Made by a program: the position numbers and the translations under genes. 64,000 bases of DNA from Fusarium oxysporum f. sp. lycopersici 4287 (lineage: Eukaryota; Ascomycota; Sordariomycetes; Hypocreales; Nectriaceae), in contig NC_030990.1 in the NCBI RefSeq assembly GCF_000149955.1, positions 3,399,482 through 3,463,481 on the forward strand. The letters are read 5' to 3'. The notes under the pieces were generated by a model. It made no database searches and was not told the DNA's origin. It saw nothing but the letters and a program-made list of their open reading frames with translations. Within the stretch, counting starts at the first letter, position 1, and the number at the start of each line of letters is the position of its first letter. Positions 47,659-62,129 of the stretch are shown here, piece by piece.

Positions 47659-50600
47659 TTATTTGTTCCTCATGTGAGGAGGAACCCACTTGCCAGTTGT
47701 TCGTGAAGCAGGCTGGGATTCCGCAGGAGGAGCGGGAGACTGCTTTCGATCCTCCTCAGCACGGCCAGAGCCGCTTCGGTCCATAGGTGGCGCACCACCC
47801 CGAGGCGCGAAGCGAGGGGGAGGGGCGGAAGATCCAGCATCAGCTCCGCCACCAGCGGCTTGCTTTGCAGCCTCACGCTCTCGCCAGCTGGGCTTGCCAC
47901 CAGAGAGGTTGAGTTTGGGAGGACCACCAGCAGAAGGTCGGTCGTTGGAACCAGACCTCTCGGCAGGAGGTGCTCGAGAAGGAGGAGCATCTCCAGCGTC
48001 ACGGTTGGCCGCCTCACGTTCTCGCCATTTGCCGGCACCAAAGACAGGTGGTCTTCGGCCCTCGGACGAATCTGTGCGCTCTGGTCCACGAGAGAAGCCA
48101 CCAGCCCCTTGAGCTTTCTCCGCCTTGCGACGAGCCAGTGCTTCTTCTTCGCGTCGCTGTTGAAGGGCAGCCTTCTCCAGCATCTCTTGACGTTCCTTCT
48201 CCCGCTGCTCTTTGAGCTTGGCAAGCTCTTCCTTACGAGCTTCATCCCGAATGCGCTGCTCCTCCTTCTCGCGAGCAGCGCGCTCTTCGGCCTCACGTAG
48301 CTCACGCTCTTTCTCCTCGCGCTCACGCTTCTCACGAAGACGTCGGTCACGGACCTCCTTCTTGCGCTGCGCGATCTGCTTCTCAAGCTCACGCTCAGCG
48401 TCACGACGGCGCTTCTCGAACTCATCACGACGGCGATCATGCAGGGAATCACGGAACTCCTCGTACTGAGGCACCAGTCGACTAAGTCGGTGCTTGAGTT
48501 CAACACTCTCCTTGTGTTTCTGCTCAGCATCCTTGAGGGTTTGGGCCTTGACAGTCTCATAGATCTTGCGGTCCTGCTCAATTTGCTTGGCATAGTCCTC
48601 GTGTAGCTTCTTGGCTTCCTCCTTACGGAAAGCACGTTCAAGATGATCGAGACGCTTGCCAGTGATGCGGAGACGCTCGTTGACATCATTCTTCTCACGC
48701 TCGAGCTGAGCCAGCTTCATTGCGCGTAGGCGGTTGCTGTCAAGGTTGTCAAGGTCCTCCAGATCAATATCGATAGCCTTGTCGCCAATCTTAAGATCGG
48801 CGATCTGCTTCTTGAGTTCCTCCTTGCGAACTCGGTCACGCTCAGCCTTGAGGCGCTTGGCCTCGCGCTCCTTTTGCTCATTGGCGAGACGCAGATCCTC
48901 AGCTTCTTGGAGGGCTTGCTCACGAAGTCTCTTCTGGCGGGCATTCTCCTTCTCCTTCTTGGCTTGGATCTCAGAAGCAACCTCCTTGCGCTTCTGGATA
49001 AGGTCCTTTCGTGAAAGAATGGCCAGATGCTCCTCCTCAGCACCAGCCTTGGCGCGAGCGAGAGCAGCTTCACGAGCCTCGAGGCGTCCCTTGTTGAAGC
49101 CAGGGTCAACATAATGGCAGGTGGTGAAGAGAGACTTGGCGAGGCGGGTAAGCTGGGAGCGGACAATCTCAGAGGGAGTGCTCTGAAGACGCTGGACGGT
49201 ACCGGTCTCAGACTCTGCAGAACCGGCAGAAGACCCGCCGTGGCTAGCCTTGGATGATGAGAAGACATCATTATCGAAGCTCAGAACACCTGTGGCATGG
49301 GCCATGCGGACAGAGAGATCGCCCTTCTTGTTACCATTCATGATGAATTTCTCGATAGTTCCACGAGTGACCTGGTAGGGCTCAGGGAATTGAGCCAGGC
49401 TCTCAACGAAAGACAGGTCGACGGTTTCGTAGACCTGGGAAAGCTGCTGGAACAGACGGGTAAGGATGACCTGCTGCAGAGGGAGAATGTATTTCTCCAT
49501 CTCAGAATCGGCGCCAATCTTGGTCAGGATAGGAGAGATCTTTTGGCAAATTGACAGAGGATGGAAGTCGACCTCAAGGATCTCGTAAAGCTCCCGAATC
49601 TCAGGGCGAGCGCGCTGAAGAAGGGACTTTGAGAGGGCATCCCGGAACAGTCTGGCACGAGTAGGGGCTTGAGACATTCCAAGGAGGTGAGTCAAGCGAG
49701 AGTTCTTGTTCTTTCTGGCCTCGTCGAAGTCAACCATGGCACCTCGAGATCGGGATGTGCTAATGACAGGGATGGCAAGGGCGGAGAGTACAACGAAAGA
49801 GGCGGCCTTCTGAAGCTCAGCGTCGGAGGCAGGGGGGTTGTCAGCCTTCTTGCCCTGGCCAGTGGCAACCAGGACAGAGGACTGGCGAAGAAGAGTGTAG
49901 TATCGCGACCAAGCAGCAGCGTGAAAGAGGTAGTTCTCGCCGACAAGGAAAATTCTGGTAAGCTTCTCGTAGTAGTTGGCCATCATGACATTCTTGGGAG
50001 GTCGCTTGCTGAGGCTAAGAAGAGTATGAACATCCTCGACACTTCGGAAAGCCTCCTGCCAGAGCTCGAGCTCTACAGCGACATTGAGCTGTTGGAAACG
50101 TGTCTCAAGGTGTCGCTGGAGAGTGTCGGGGTCGCTCAGGTTGATGGCGTGCATCTGAGAGGAGTACTTGGCAGCGGTCTGCACATGGTTTCGGAGGAGC
50201 TCGCAGAGGCGGCGGAACTCGGTCTTGCGAGTGTACTTGAGACAAAAGTCAAAAGCCTGGGTAGCGGTGCTCTGGTAGAGGATCTCGAGACGAGCATTGT
50301 TTCGGAGAATGTCGAGAACAGTTCGGTAAGCCTCCCAGAGGAACTTGAGCCAAGGAGTGACGATAGCCCGGTCGGTACGGTCTCGGGACTGCTCACCGGA
50401 GACGGTAGCAAGGAGGATGGACTCCGGGGTCTCGGTGGCCTCGAGATCGTCGATGTTGGAGGTGCCGGCAGTAGCATCAATGCTCTCCTGAACTTCGTCG
50501 GCCTTTTGCTGGGCGGCAGTGACCTTCTCAACCGCGAGCTCAATGAACTTCTTAAGGACCAGCTGTGATGTATATATTAATATCGGAAATCCCAACGGCA

Positions 50601-51015
50601 CCGACTCTGTTATGATGTACGCACCTCGATGGTAGCAATATTTGTGTTCTGGGAAATATTCTTGTATTGGTAAAGGGCGTCCTTGGCAAGCTTGCCCTTC
50701 TTCTGTTCGACGGAAAGCTCGACGAGGAGGAGCATCACAGGCTCCAGCGACATAATTGGGACATTTCGGGAGCGCTTGTTGGTGATGTGCTCATGGAGCA
50801 GAGTCAAGGCGGCGGGAGCCTGGCCGACTCCGATGAGTTCGTGAGCCCTCTTGAGAACATTCTCAGGCTTTTGGTGCGGCGGAGGAGGCTATCAAAAGAC
50901 TTCAAGTCAACATCAAAGGCGGATTTAGTGTGGAGGAGGGGTAAAGTTCGAATAGAGAGATAGGGCTCGAGTTACGACAACCGGGACAAAGGAAGGCAAG
51001 TATTCCACGTACCAT
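47659..51015 (-). CDS. TIF32: translation initiation factor eIF3 subunit a (TIF32/RPG1)
   Basis: Largest scaffold subunit of eIF3, which recruits mRNA and the ternary complex to the 40S subunit. Exons 51015-51013 (ATG only), 50888-50625 and 50562-47659, 1056 aa, normal fungal length. The first coding exon is exactly the initiator codon, followed at once by donor GTACGT; exon 2 starts [20 protein letters not shown]. Seen: N-terminal helical repeat region; PCI domain ~330-500 ([40 protein letters not shown]); and a long Lys/Glu/Arg coiled coil ~540-870 (spectrin-like region, binding eIF3b/g/i in yeast). The Pro/Gly/Arg-rich tail contains two WREREAA units and ends [12 protein letters not shown]. 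Intact. Confidence 0.96.
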
Positions 51016-54000
51016 GCTGGGCAACCTCCTCTGTATATGACTTGACTAAGAGAGGAGATTTATTGATGATGATCCGAGATCGATCAGCCGGTGGGGAGGT
51101 GCGCTGAGGTATTCGACCGGCACTCGTGATGGTGTTGCGACGGCGTAGGTTGAATTTTTCGATTTTCGTGTGTGGCCGCTACGGTTAGGAGGGGCTACTG
51201 CCACGCTTACATCAGCTGTTATGATTGTGGTGTGGCGGCAAGTTCGGTGGCCGTGCACGATGTCAGCCACATACTTTCGTTGGTTGGGTGATTTCAAGCC
51301 AGAAATTGATTGAACTGCTCGAGATAGGTTATAAACATCGCTCATCACTGGAGTCAAACAAGAGCGTGCGGTGTTATTTTTGGTTGCCTTCTCTGAACAA
51401 GGCATGATAAAGACATCACTTCTTGGAGATCTGCTGAACTCTGAGGACAAGTAGTTAGAGGGCTGACCTGCTTATACAGTTAGCAAACTCGACTCGATCA
51501 AAGGTTTATTCGCAGCCCGGTAACATGAACAGTGATGAGAGATTGGCTGAATCTTATCCATAAATAGGTGTACTGGCTGATAGCCTGCCCATTACGAGTT
51601 ATCAAGTTATAAGAAGACCCTTATCTCAAAGTGATGAACTTTGGAGCATGATAGAGATATACGTGAGAGATCTTCAGAGACCCATGTTCCTGTCCAACTT
51701 GATTGATAGCGGCAGTCAGGCGGCCAGTCATCCAGAGGATAACGAGAAGTTAATGTCTTGTGTCGCTTGTAAACTTAAGATCCCATTGGCTCTCGAATGC
51801 ATTTGACACCGGACATCCAAACATCCAAACATAGTAGTTAAAGTGATGAATTGTGCTCAAGCTTCTTCTTCTTGATAAAAAAAGGTTCGGTTCGTGTTTT
51901 CATTTCATGAGCAAATCAAAAGAGAACAGTTACTCCGATTGACACTATGTGCAAAATAACAAAACATCCTAAGCCCTCCAACGACTTGCAGGGCCGGTAT
52001 GTATGAACATTGTTCCTACACAAAGCTGAGATTCTCGTGTTTCGGTCACAAATTACAATACCCCGATCCGTGTTTATCCTTGCGAATGGCGTCAGTTGGT
52101 CCCAGCTGGATGGCGTTGATCATTCGTTTCACGAGTTCTGACATCTCGGAAGTCATCAAAGAGTACGGATGCACATAACGAACAGATGGGATGGCAATCT
52201 GGTCAGGGGTAAAAGCAGGTACCTGGGCCGGGGATCGTGTGGGAAAAAAAGCCGACGTACCAGGCTCGAACCATGTCAATAGGAGAGCTGCATAGCTTGC
52301 AATTATCAGCCCACAAGCGGAACTTGCTTGGTGCTGGACATGAGGAATAGAGAGCAAGAGGGGATTGAATGAGGACTCGTCAAGGCAATTACTCTCTGTG
52401 CCAGAATTGTAGAGCCTAGAAGGCGAAAAACACTCTTGATACAGAATTGTTTCACTCTCTGGTGAGCATTTGAAGCTATAGTAAGCCCCAGCTTCAATGC
52501 AACAATTCACAACAATTCGAAACAGAAAACAACTCTTGTACAGGGCTACACAGCCCTTTTTGAGGCTGCAACCCAGAGAGAGAGAGCAAGGTATCGTGAC
52601 TGCTGCGCCGTTACCCAAACCATTTGCAGAAAGAGTCTGTGTCGCCAAGACGGGTCTCATCTTAATGACTAGCAGCATTGGTGGATCTCGTCGGTTCCTC
52701 TTAGCAAAGTCCTGACTTCATTAGTAGCCTGAGTATAATAAAAGAGTTAATAATTTAATAAAACACAGAAATTATGAATAAACAACCCAATGTATGTCGT
52801 TATTGTTTGTTTCTGAAGGCAACATATCATTTCTGTTTGATGCACTTGCTCTTGTTCTTCACTTCTTGGATGACCGTAACTCGTAAAGGACTCGAGAATC
52901 AAACGGTTCTCTCAGCCCAGGAAAAGGAACCCCTTTATGTATGCAGGCCGCTACTGCAGCGTTCCGAGAGCGGGAAGCGACAGTAGCAGAAACAGAGGCT
53001 CTGAGCGTCTCGAACTCCATAGAAACTAGAGAGCGACGTAGTAGGGACGCGTCCAGGAAGGGGCTCACAAAATCTGTGAACGTTATGTGGTGTCGCAAGC
53101 TTCTGTAGTGGTATTCGGTTCTATAAGCTTGCGCGCAGCCGAGACGAGACGAGCTTTTGGGTGACCAAGAACGAGCGAGCTCGGCCTCTGTTTTGTTAGC
53201 GGGCAATGTTTCCGTACCTGGACCTGTGCTTTTCGAGCTTGGACTTGATCAACATGGCTTTCTCTCTGCCCCATTATTGAGATGAATGGGCGTATTGCTT
53301 TCAACTCTCGCGTTCTGGTGGCAGATCTTCCCGCTTTTACCGATTGACCAAAGTTTGACGGAATCCGTCTTTGGTGGCTTTGGGCGATCTCATGGAAGAC
53401 CTGGTAGGTAAGCTTAGAACCCAAGGTAAGTAACCAGAGGTAGTATTGACGCAAGAGGTTGGAAGTCAATGTCATTCAACCTCCCCTATGTCAACAAAAA
53501 TCGAAGAGATTCACGCGGTTCCCTCACTCGCTCTGGCTTCTTGGCTTGGAGGGTTGCTGATTCAGGTTACTCCCCTCATAATTTGAAAGGCAATATCAAG
53601 TGCCTGTAGCTTTGCAGCTAAGATGGCTTCGGGGCCAAATACGGTTCCGCAGGCCCCACCAAAGCCAACCACGCGCGTTCTATGGCTAAATTGGAAGTCC
53701 TTTTGCCATGGATGCTTGTCTGGTGCAATAAGAGGAGCATAATTAACTCGTTAGCTATGAGCATAGCACAGCAGGCAGATCAGGGGCTGGGCCTGGCGAG
53801 GCTGGACTCGCTGTTTTCAACGGGTTATTGGAAGGTTGGAACTGAAAGCTACCTACCTGAAATTTTGTTACTGTAGAAATCTGCTGTCGATATGTTCCAT
53901 TCTGAATCAATTGGCTCCATCCAACGTCCTGAAGATAATGTCTCGTCTCCTTATCCCGTTGACCATCACATCAGCCCCTAGCAAGGTCTAAGGTCCCTCA

Positions 54001-54992
54001 ACGGGGGCCCCCAGCAGCTCCCCCCTACCCCCAATTTCCATGCCAGGGCTCCCGCAGCACAGGAACAGAAGGAAGAGCCACAGCTTCAAGTGCACGAGCC
54101 ACCAAGCAAATCCGCCTAAGGAAGTCCCCAGACGGGCAAAGAGTTATCGAGCACTCAGTGGTCCATTTTCACCCAAAAGTGGCTCCACTAGGCGATCTAA
54201 ACCCAGCTTGTCCTAATGCTGGTGCTGGTGCTTCCCGCAACTTGGACCTGCTGCTGGCTTTGGGTTAGGTAGGCCGTACCTACCTAGCTCGAGGGTTTCC
54301 ACTGCAGTGCAGTTTCCCCCCCTACCATGCCCCCAGGCCAGGCCAGGTCCTTCCCATCACATTCTCGCTCCTGCTCTGCTTTGCTCTGCTCTCTGCCACC
54401 AACTTCACCAAACCTTACCTTCCTTTCCACTTGCACTTGCACTTCCACTTTCCCTGGCCTCTCACGACGGACCCTTTTTTCTTCTCCTTCACACACCCGT
54501 TCCAACCATCATCACCTTCCGAATACCCTCCCGACTGTCGATCCTCTCATTCTTGTCTGCGTACTGAACCGCTTCGCAAGCTCCGACTGTCATTTATTGA
54601 CTCGAGTCCGACTCTCCGTAAGTCATATCCTACTAGTGATCGAATCTTCGTCGCCGTCAATCAGGGGCAAGCGACAATTGCATATAGGTGCTACAACATG
54701 GAAATGGGCATCGACAGAATCAACCAAGTGATGGACGATGCTCCCTTGGACTCGTTTGTTCCGATTGCGATGACATTCACCCGAGACAAATTCGATTGAC
54801 GCGATTCGCCGACCTTCCCTGATCCGTTGGCCCATCTCGCGATGCCTCGATTACGCTTCGCACTCAACGATATCACTCCAGCAACGCGCTAATATTGAAG
54901 AATTACAGTTCTCAACGTACTCGCGCGCCTCATCGCCGTGACTCTCCCTCCGAAACCGCTCTCACTCGCCCACCTCGGCACCCCGTTCCAAG
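51016..54992. other. 4-kb intergenic, eIF3a promoter to G-gamma leader
   Basis: Nothing recognised except one doubtful 210-codon frame (52046-52678, listed separately). Near the right end, a probable 5'-UTR intron of the G-gamma gene runs 54618-54908 (GTAAGT donor, GCTAAT branch, TTACAG acceptor), inferred from splice signals only. The sequence at 54290-54560 is pyrimidine-rich, as in many fungal promoters. Confidence 0.5.
52046..52678 (-). CDS. hypothetical ORF, 210 aa, doubtful
   Basis: Uninterrupted ATG-started frame. Hydrophobic patches around residues 45-65 and 120-140 and a hydrophilic end (EMSELVKRMINAIQLG, KDKHGSGYCNL). No signal peptide or family motif was recognised. The C-terminal 50 residues look more protein-like than the rest. 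It could be an unrecognised lineage-specific gene or chance. Confidence 0.25.
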   Translation of the reverse strand: MLLVIKMRPVLATQTLSANGLGNGAAVTIPCSLSLGCSLKKGCVALYKSCFLFRIVVNCCIEAGAYYSFKCSPESETILYQECFSPSRLYNSGTESNCLDESSFNPLLLSIPHVQHQASSACGLIIASYAALLLTWFEPGTSAFFPTRSPAQVPAFTPDQIAIPSVRYVHPYSLMTSEMSELVKRMINAIQLGPTDAIRKDKHGSGYCNL

Positions 54993-55329
54993 ATGCCTCA
55001 GTATACTTCTCGTGATGTTGGCGACCCTTCGCAAATCAAGAAGAACAAGCAGTCGATGGCCGATCTCAAGCTTCGACGACTAACCGAGCTCAACAATCGT
55101 CTGCGCGAGGATCTTGAGCGAGAGCGTATTCCCGTCAGCACAGCATCAAAGAGGTGAGTCGATCGTGTTGATTCTACACCAACGCATCAGTAACTAATGC
55201 CGTAATAGCATCATTGCCTACTGCAATGGCACTCGGGACTACATGGTCCCCTCCGTCTGGGGCGCTGTTCCCAAGGGCGAGGACCCTTATGCGCCGCAAC
55301 AATCTGGCGGCTGCTGTGTGGTCATGTAA
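54993..55329 (+). CDS. heterotrimeric G-protein gamma subunit
   Basis: Partner of G-beta in pheromone, nutrient and development signalling at the plasma membrane. Exons 54993-55153 and 55209-55329, 93 aa. Seen: coiled-coil-forming N-terminal half (KKNKQSMADLKLRRLTELNN, RLREDLERERIPVSTASKSI), the NGTRDYMVPSVWG segment, and a C-terminal CaaX box CVVM preceded by another Cys (GGCCVVM). This implies farnesylation plus palmitoylation. Start chosen at MPQYTSRDVGDPSQ, the usual fungal start. No frame problems. The leader probably contains an intron (see preceding interval), which could allow regulation of translation. Confidence 0.96.
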
Positions 55330-56903
55330 TGCCACCCGCGATAATAATTTTTCCTTATTACTGGTTACCAAAATCAACAATTACGCAATGTCGGCAATGA
55401 TTCAGCGATTAGGAGGTGGGCCGCAGTCAGTTTTGATATGTTTGTGACGCATTTAAGGGGAGTAAACCAAGGAGAACTGAGTATGGGATACTCGGATGAT
55501 GGAGGCGAATTAGGCCCTGGATACCGAAGCGCTTGCTAGCATTACCACGACGGCTACTTGGGAAGCTACCAGGAACGACTTGCCCTATTGACGAAGCGAC
55601 GCGAAGCGCGAGAAAGAGGGAAAAAGCCCATACACAAGATCCAGCTGTACCAGATGGACCCAGATCAAGATACCCCAAGAGACCATACTATTTGAGCGGG
55701 TCATAAACGCCAACAGCGAGAGCAATGGAGCCATAGTTGATGAGGAGGCTGGACTGGACTACAGCGATTTAATATTTTTGTCTCCGCACATTTGCCTTTC
55801 TTCCTGCTGGAAGGGACATGGATGTTGCTATGAGACCAACGATAAGGGGAGAGGTTGAAGCACCACTACGACGAGTCTGGGTCTGAGTCTGGGTCTTAAG
55901 AAACGGTTTATGGATCGGGCTCTTGCGCGAATGTAATAATTCCCCTTTTTATTATCATTTTTCTGTTATCATCTTGGTGTCATTTCCATCCAATGTCGTG
56001 TACGTTCCCCAAGCAAATATACTTTTTTTTATCTATGATTTGACGACTTCAATTCTTGCAACTGTTGAACTTGAGGCTTTGAGATATGAGTCTCAATGGT
56101 GTTTACGCTCGGTTTTATAACTCATGACTTTCACTTCATCACCTGTGTCCCGAGGATAAATCACTATTTCACATAGTGTAGACTCTGACGTTTTCAGGAC
56201 TCAACTTTACGCCCATCCGACCCGACCCGTGCAAGTCTTCCTTGTTACCTTTTGCTAGTAGATGTACTTGGGATTTTACAACAACTATTACATAAGGTAC
56301 CTACCTGGAGCAGATCTTGAATATCATTATATACTCACTTTGGCTACGCCATAACGAGTACTGCCACTCACGCTTCTAGCCTGTATCAGCCATCTATCAT
56401 AACTTATGACAAGGTGTTCAAGCAGAACCAACTATCTACCTCAGCATGTCCCGCTCTACTACGCAGTACACTATGGGAGTACCTGATGTACCTAAGCAGA
56501 AATCACAAAGTGGATCACCTGGGTCGAATTGAGGCGTTCTCGACCGCGGGGCTTGCATATAGATATGACTGGGCATTCGCATTAACTGTAACTGGAGGGG
56601 CAAAGAATATCCCCTCATACAGTATAGTATACAACCAATTATCAATCACTGTCTAAGGCACCTCAAGCCATTAGGACGAGGTTCCCGTACTCTTTTACTG
56701 TCTCGATTGTTCCCTTCATATCTCAATGATAAGGTCACCTTACTGGAAGATTTAGTTGTCGAACTCAAGCTCGGAAGCCTCAACGCCTCAGAGTTTAAAA
56801 ACTCAAAGGTCCAGCCCGGCCAAGTCAAGAATAGACCACGACGTTCCCGGAAACGACTGCAAAGCATAACAAAACCAGCAACTGAGAGACGGCGGCAAAA
56901 ACC
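55330..56903. other. intergenic, G-gamma 3' region to SelW-like promoter
   Basis: 1.57 kb; no gene recognised. AT-rich stretches near 55935-56035. Confidence 0.5.
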
Positions 56904-57359
56904 ATGACAAGCCAGGCGTCGACGCAAACGCCTCTTCCCCGCGTTTCTATCCAGTTTTGCACGCAGTGTAAATGGATGTTACGAGCTGCCTATGTAAGTT
57001 GACCGAATTGACAGCCTGCTAGCATGTGACGAGAAGTTAACGCCCCTCAGTATGCTCAAGAACTCCTCTCCACGTTCTCAACAGGCCTCGGAGAGGTCGC
57101 TCTTCAGCCTTCTACAGGCGGGACTTTCATCGTGACTATCACGCATCAAGCCCCTGGTGCAGGCATTGCTTCTACAAAGACCCTCTGGGATCGACGGGAA
57201 GATGGGGGCTTTCCTGAGACGAAGGAGCTCAAGAGGAGGGTGAGAGATGTCATTGAACCAGGAAGAGATCTAGGCCATGTTGATAGGGATCACGGGAAGA
57301 AGGAGGAGACAGCGAAAGACAAGCCAGTTGAGACGGAGAAATGTGAGGATTGTCAGTAG
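56904..57359 (+). CDS. Rdx / SelT-SelW-SelH family thioredoxin-like protein
   Basis: Small redox-fold protein related to animal selenoproteins W/T/H, with cysteine in place of selenocysteine. Exons 56904-56993 and 57051-57359, 132 aa. Seen: beta-strand VSIQF followed by the CxxC site C19-TQ-C22 and KWMLRAAYYAQELLSTF, then the family segment GLGEVALQPSTGGTFIVTI and LWDRREDGGFPETKELKRRV. The tail is Lys/Glu/Asp-rich and ends EKCEDCQ. RAAYYAQEL is formed exactly across the splice. No signal peptide, so probably cytosolic. The reaction is unknown; a glutathione- or thioredoxin-linked role is inferred. Confidence 0.9.
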
Positions 57360-58424
57360 CATTTCTCAAGCATCTGTGGTCATGACCTGGCTGGCTTATG
57401 ACAGGTGTAATGAATGCCTTCACGTGCGGCATTCATATTGATAACACCTCTTGCTGTCCAAGTCGAATCCTCCCTTATGTAGGTGTAAATAGGTATAGTT
57501 AAACTTACACGCCTACGTGGTCGTCGTCTGAGGAGATGGGTATTCTTGTAATTTCATCACAGCCATTCCGTAGTCATCCTCACCCTTGGCGTATGCCGAG
57601 TTACGAGTTTATGAACCACATTCATCACTCACGCAAAGATAATACGACGCGATCTTCATCACAATTCGTACAGTAATTACTGTTCGCTCCAGCACCTTAT
57701 TCCTCTCCTCTTCCACTACCTTCGCTATCCCTTACCAAAATCAAGCAACGCTCTACCCTCCTGCCCACTCGCCCTAAACCTATCTAAAAGCACAAAACGT
57801 ATACAGAGGCCGCTCTTGAGCAACGAATAAGACCACACAAAGCTCGTCCATGAAATGCAACATGACCGTAAAAGAAAACGCTCCCAGTCAGACAGATTAG
57901 CAGTTGATGGATTATCTTATCCTTGTCATCACAAATCAAGTGAGAGAATACCAGCCTCTCGAACTGCGTATGTCCACGGGCCAGCCTACGCGGAGCAGAC
58001 ATAGCAAGATCGTCTGTCCCGTGGATCATGTGTGCATGGAATCCGAGAACTGCATGTGCGCGTGTGCAACTCAAAAAACAAGTTTTGTCAATGTTTTATC
58101 TGTGTGTGGAGCTAAGAAACAGCCGTTTGTCGTTATCAAGTTCGCATATAGGCATTAGAGACGATTCGGGTTTCGCAAAAGTCAGCGTCGCGTCCGGCGC
58201 CTCTTTAGTTCCGTCACCCTCCCAGTGGACCAACATTCCCTGCCACCAACGGTGGCAAGGCTAGCTGCGAGACGGCGGAGATTGGGGGTGCGCTTCGATC
58301 GAGACAAGTCCCGAGTCGAGTCGTTCGTTCTTCGTCGCGGTTGTCTTTCACCTTAGTCGAGGAGGTGGGATGATCGTTTAACGTCGGCCGAACCTGTTGA
58401 AAGCACATTGTTGGTATAAATTCT
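57360..58424. other. intergenic between convergent SelW-like and PP1 genes
   Basis: 1.07 kb of presumed 3' UTR sequence; no gene recognised. Confidence 0.5.
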
Positions 58425-59650
<1,226 letters not shown>

Positions 59651-62129
59651 TTTGAGAGAATTTGCTGGCGAGAGGGTGCCCGCAGTAGAGTTACGGGAGG
59701 GTCGCGTGGGGGAGGAGGAAGGCGGCAGACAAGATCGCTAATCAGAACAACTGCGGGGGTAACTTCGTCGACCGAAATATGATACCAGATCGATACACTT
59801 CGCAAAACCTGGCCGAGTCAGCCGGTGAAACCGGGAAGCAAGAAGATACAAGGCAATAAAAAAAAGAGAGACGTGGAAAAAAGACAAGTCGAAGAAAAAT
59901 GTGTCCAAACTCGCAAACGCCGCGACCGACAAGAGGGTGAAAATTTGACGATGAATGGATGGACAAATATGAGGCAAAAGACAAGTTTGGGTTAGGTTGC
60001 GTTGCTTTGCGGGTGAGTTGCGTTGCGATGGTGGAACAACGAAACGAGAGGAGTCTAGAAAAATTGGAGGGGAAGCAGCCGAAGAAGCATGAAGAGGGCT
60101 GTGAGCGCGAAATGGGTACGGGAGGGGAACAAGAGGGGAGACGAGACGGCGCGGCGCGGGCGAGCGAGCGAGCGAGCAAGCAATGAATTGAATGGGGCGC
60201 ACACCAGTACCAACGCCAAATGGTAACTTACCCGTGAAGGGATCACGTCTCTAATGGAGCGAGCGATTGGAGGATTTTGCGTTTCGAAAGATCGAAAGCG
60301 CAGAAGAGCAAGTTGATCAGCAATAGCAAATTGAGTCGTCGTTCGATATTGAATTGCAAAAAAGAAGCAATCAGATCACGTTGGATATGGGGAGAAAACA
60401 GTCGTCGTCGTGGTTGCCGCAGTGGGCCACCGACTTTGGTTGTTGATAGCTGTACCAGAAAGAGACAGGTAGGTACAGGGCGTCAGAAAATGAGGGGCGA
60501 GCAAGATGCTAGAAGCCAGAAGGGGGAGACAAAACACCGTCAGCGCGAGCGAGTTTTTGTTATCCTCGTCTTCTGGTCAAGCAAGAGTAAATATTGCGTC
60601 GACAAATATGTGACGCTTCGTCGCCTTTGTAGGATATATAAGCAGGGTCCAGTAAAGGGCCTCTGTATCGTCGATTTTGATGATTTTCTTTGAGATATGA
60701 GAAACGATGTTCTCTTCGCCTTTTTATTTATTTATTTATGTTATCGTCGTCTGGTCTGTTGGGGCAGCCAAAGCGGGCGCGATCAGGGAATTTGGAGTCG
60801 GGGGACGGAACACGGTGGTTCGTCAGTCGTCGTCTGGGGCCAAAAGGAAATGGCGGATCAAGTAACAAGCAAAGCAGCTCTTCACAAAGACGAGCGGTTT
60901 GTAATATGTTCGCAGAGAGTGTTGGCGATGTGGCTAACACGTGGATAGAGTCTTCGTCTCGGTCGTCGTCGGGTTAAGTTGAAGGGTTGAAGTTTATCCT
61001 CTGACCTGAGGGAACGGAAGGGGGGGAAGTTTTCCAATTTTTCCTGGGCTTTCACACTCGCTCGGTCACTGAGAAGGTGGACTCGTCACAACCACCAAAC
61101 AGAGCTGACCCGACGCTTGGGCTTTGGGCTGCCTACACTAAATGGTACCTGCCCTGGTCTGGAAAGACGCTAGTACACAGGGCCCGGATGTGAACCTGGA
61201 ATGGATGGACCTGGGACAAGTACGGGACTCGGGGAACTGACCCTCAGTGGCACTCCGGGTATGGGGCTGCTGAGGGTAGCTATATTTTTAGTGGGAAGCC
61301 GCTACAAATTGCTTCTCTCACCTGCCCATGCCTCAGTGTGACCTGAGGTATTCGACAAGACAGGTGGACATCGACAGAATCTTGGCTTTTCTCATTGATC
61401 CAGTACATAGCATCTGCATATACAACAATAGAGACTGGAACGTAACTCATCTTGACATTTCGGAGCCCCTCTTCAGTTATTTCTTGTCGTCCTGGGTTAC
61501 TTTGTCTCTTGTCTCGCTTGCTTGGCTCAAATCACCGTCTCATTTCCTTCTCGCTGTAAGTCTCATTTGCTTGCTGCCCGTTGGGTGCCCAGGTATGGAT
61601 ACCCTCACCTCATATCGCGTCTTGAGAAGCCCTAACTACTAAACAAAAACCTTGATTTTTTCCTGACAAGCAAGCTTCGCCAGGGGAAAATTGCTCCTTT
61701 CCTGTCACTAGGTGAGGTAGTTAAAAAAGGGGGCGTCTCAACTCTAGAGGCTCCTGCATAGCTTTAGCGACCGGATTCGTCGGCGCTTAAGACTAGAGCA
61801 GCAAGTAAGAGAACCCAAGTTAAGCAAACATCAGTTTTCATCTAGCTCAGCCTCTCTCGGCTCTCTTAGCATCGGTCCCCCAAGTCCCGGAGAAGAGAGG
61901 CTCTTTCCTTATTAGTTAATCACCCTAAAGTTCGAGTGAAGAAGACGCTGTCGCGTGTGTAGGTTGCGGATATAAGAAGCTGATTCGTTCGACATGGAGC
62001 GCATCGAGAACAGGGGTTCCTTTACTACCAGGATATGATACAAAGATAGACAGGCCTGCAAAGTCGTATTGCGATCGAATACGTAACATCCACTTGTTCC
62101 ATTCCAGTTGATAACGGTTACGGCAGAGC
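59651..62129. other. intergenic, PP1 promoter and leader
   Basis: 2.5 kb without a recognisable gene. Includes the suspected PP1 5'-UTR intron (59665-60231) and GAGCGAGCGAGCGAGC near 60160-60176. Frames here have no domain. Confidence 0.5.

Noticed and set aside
49669..50568. Plus-strand 299-residue frame inside eIF3a
   Set aside because: Lies entirely opposite the conserved eIF3a exon; no domain or splice support.
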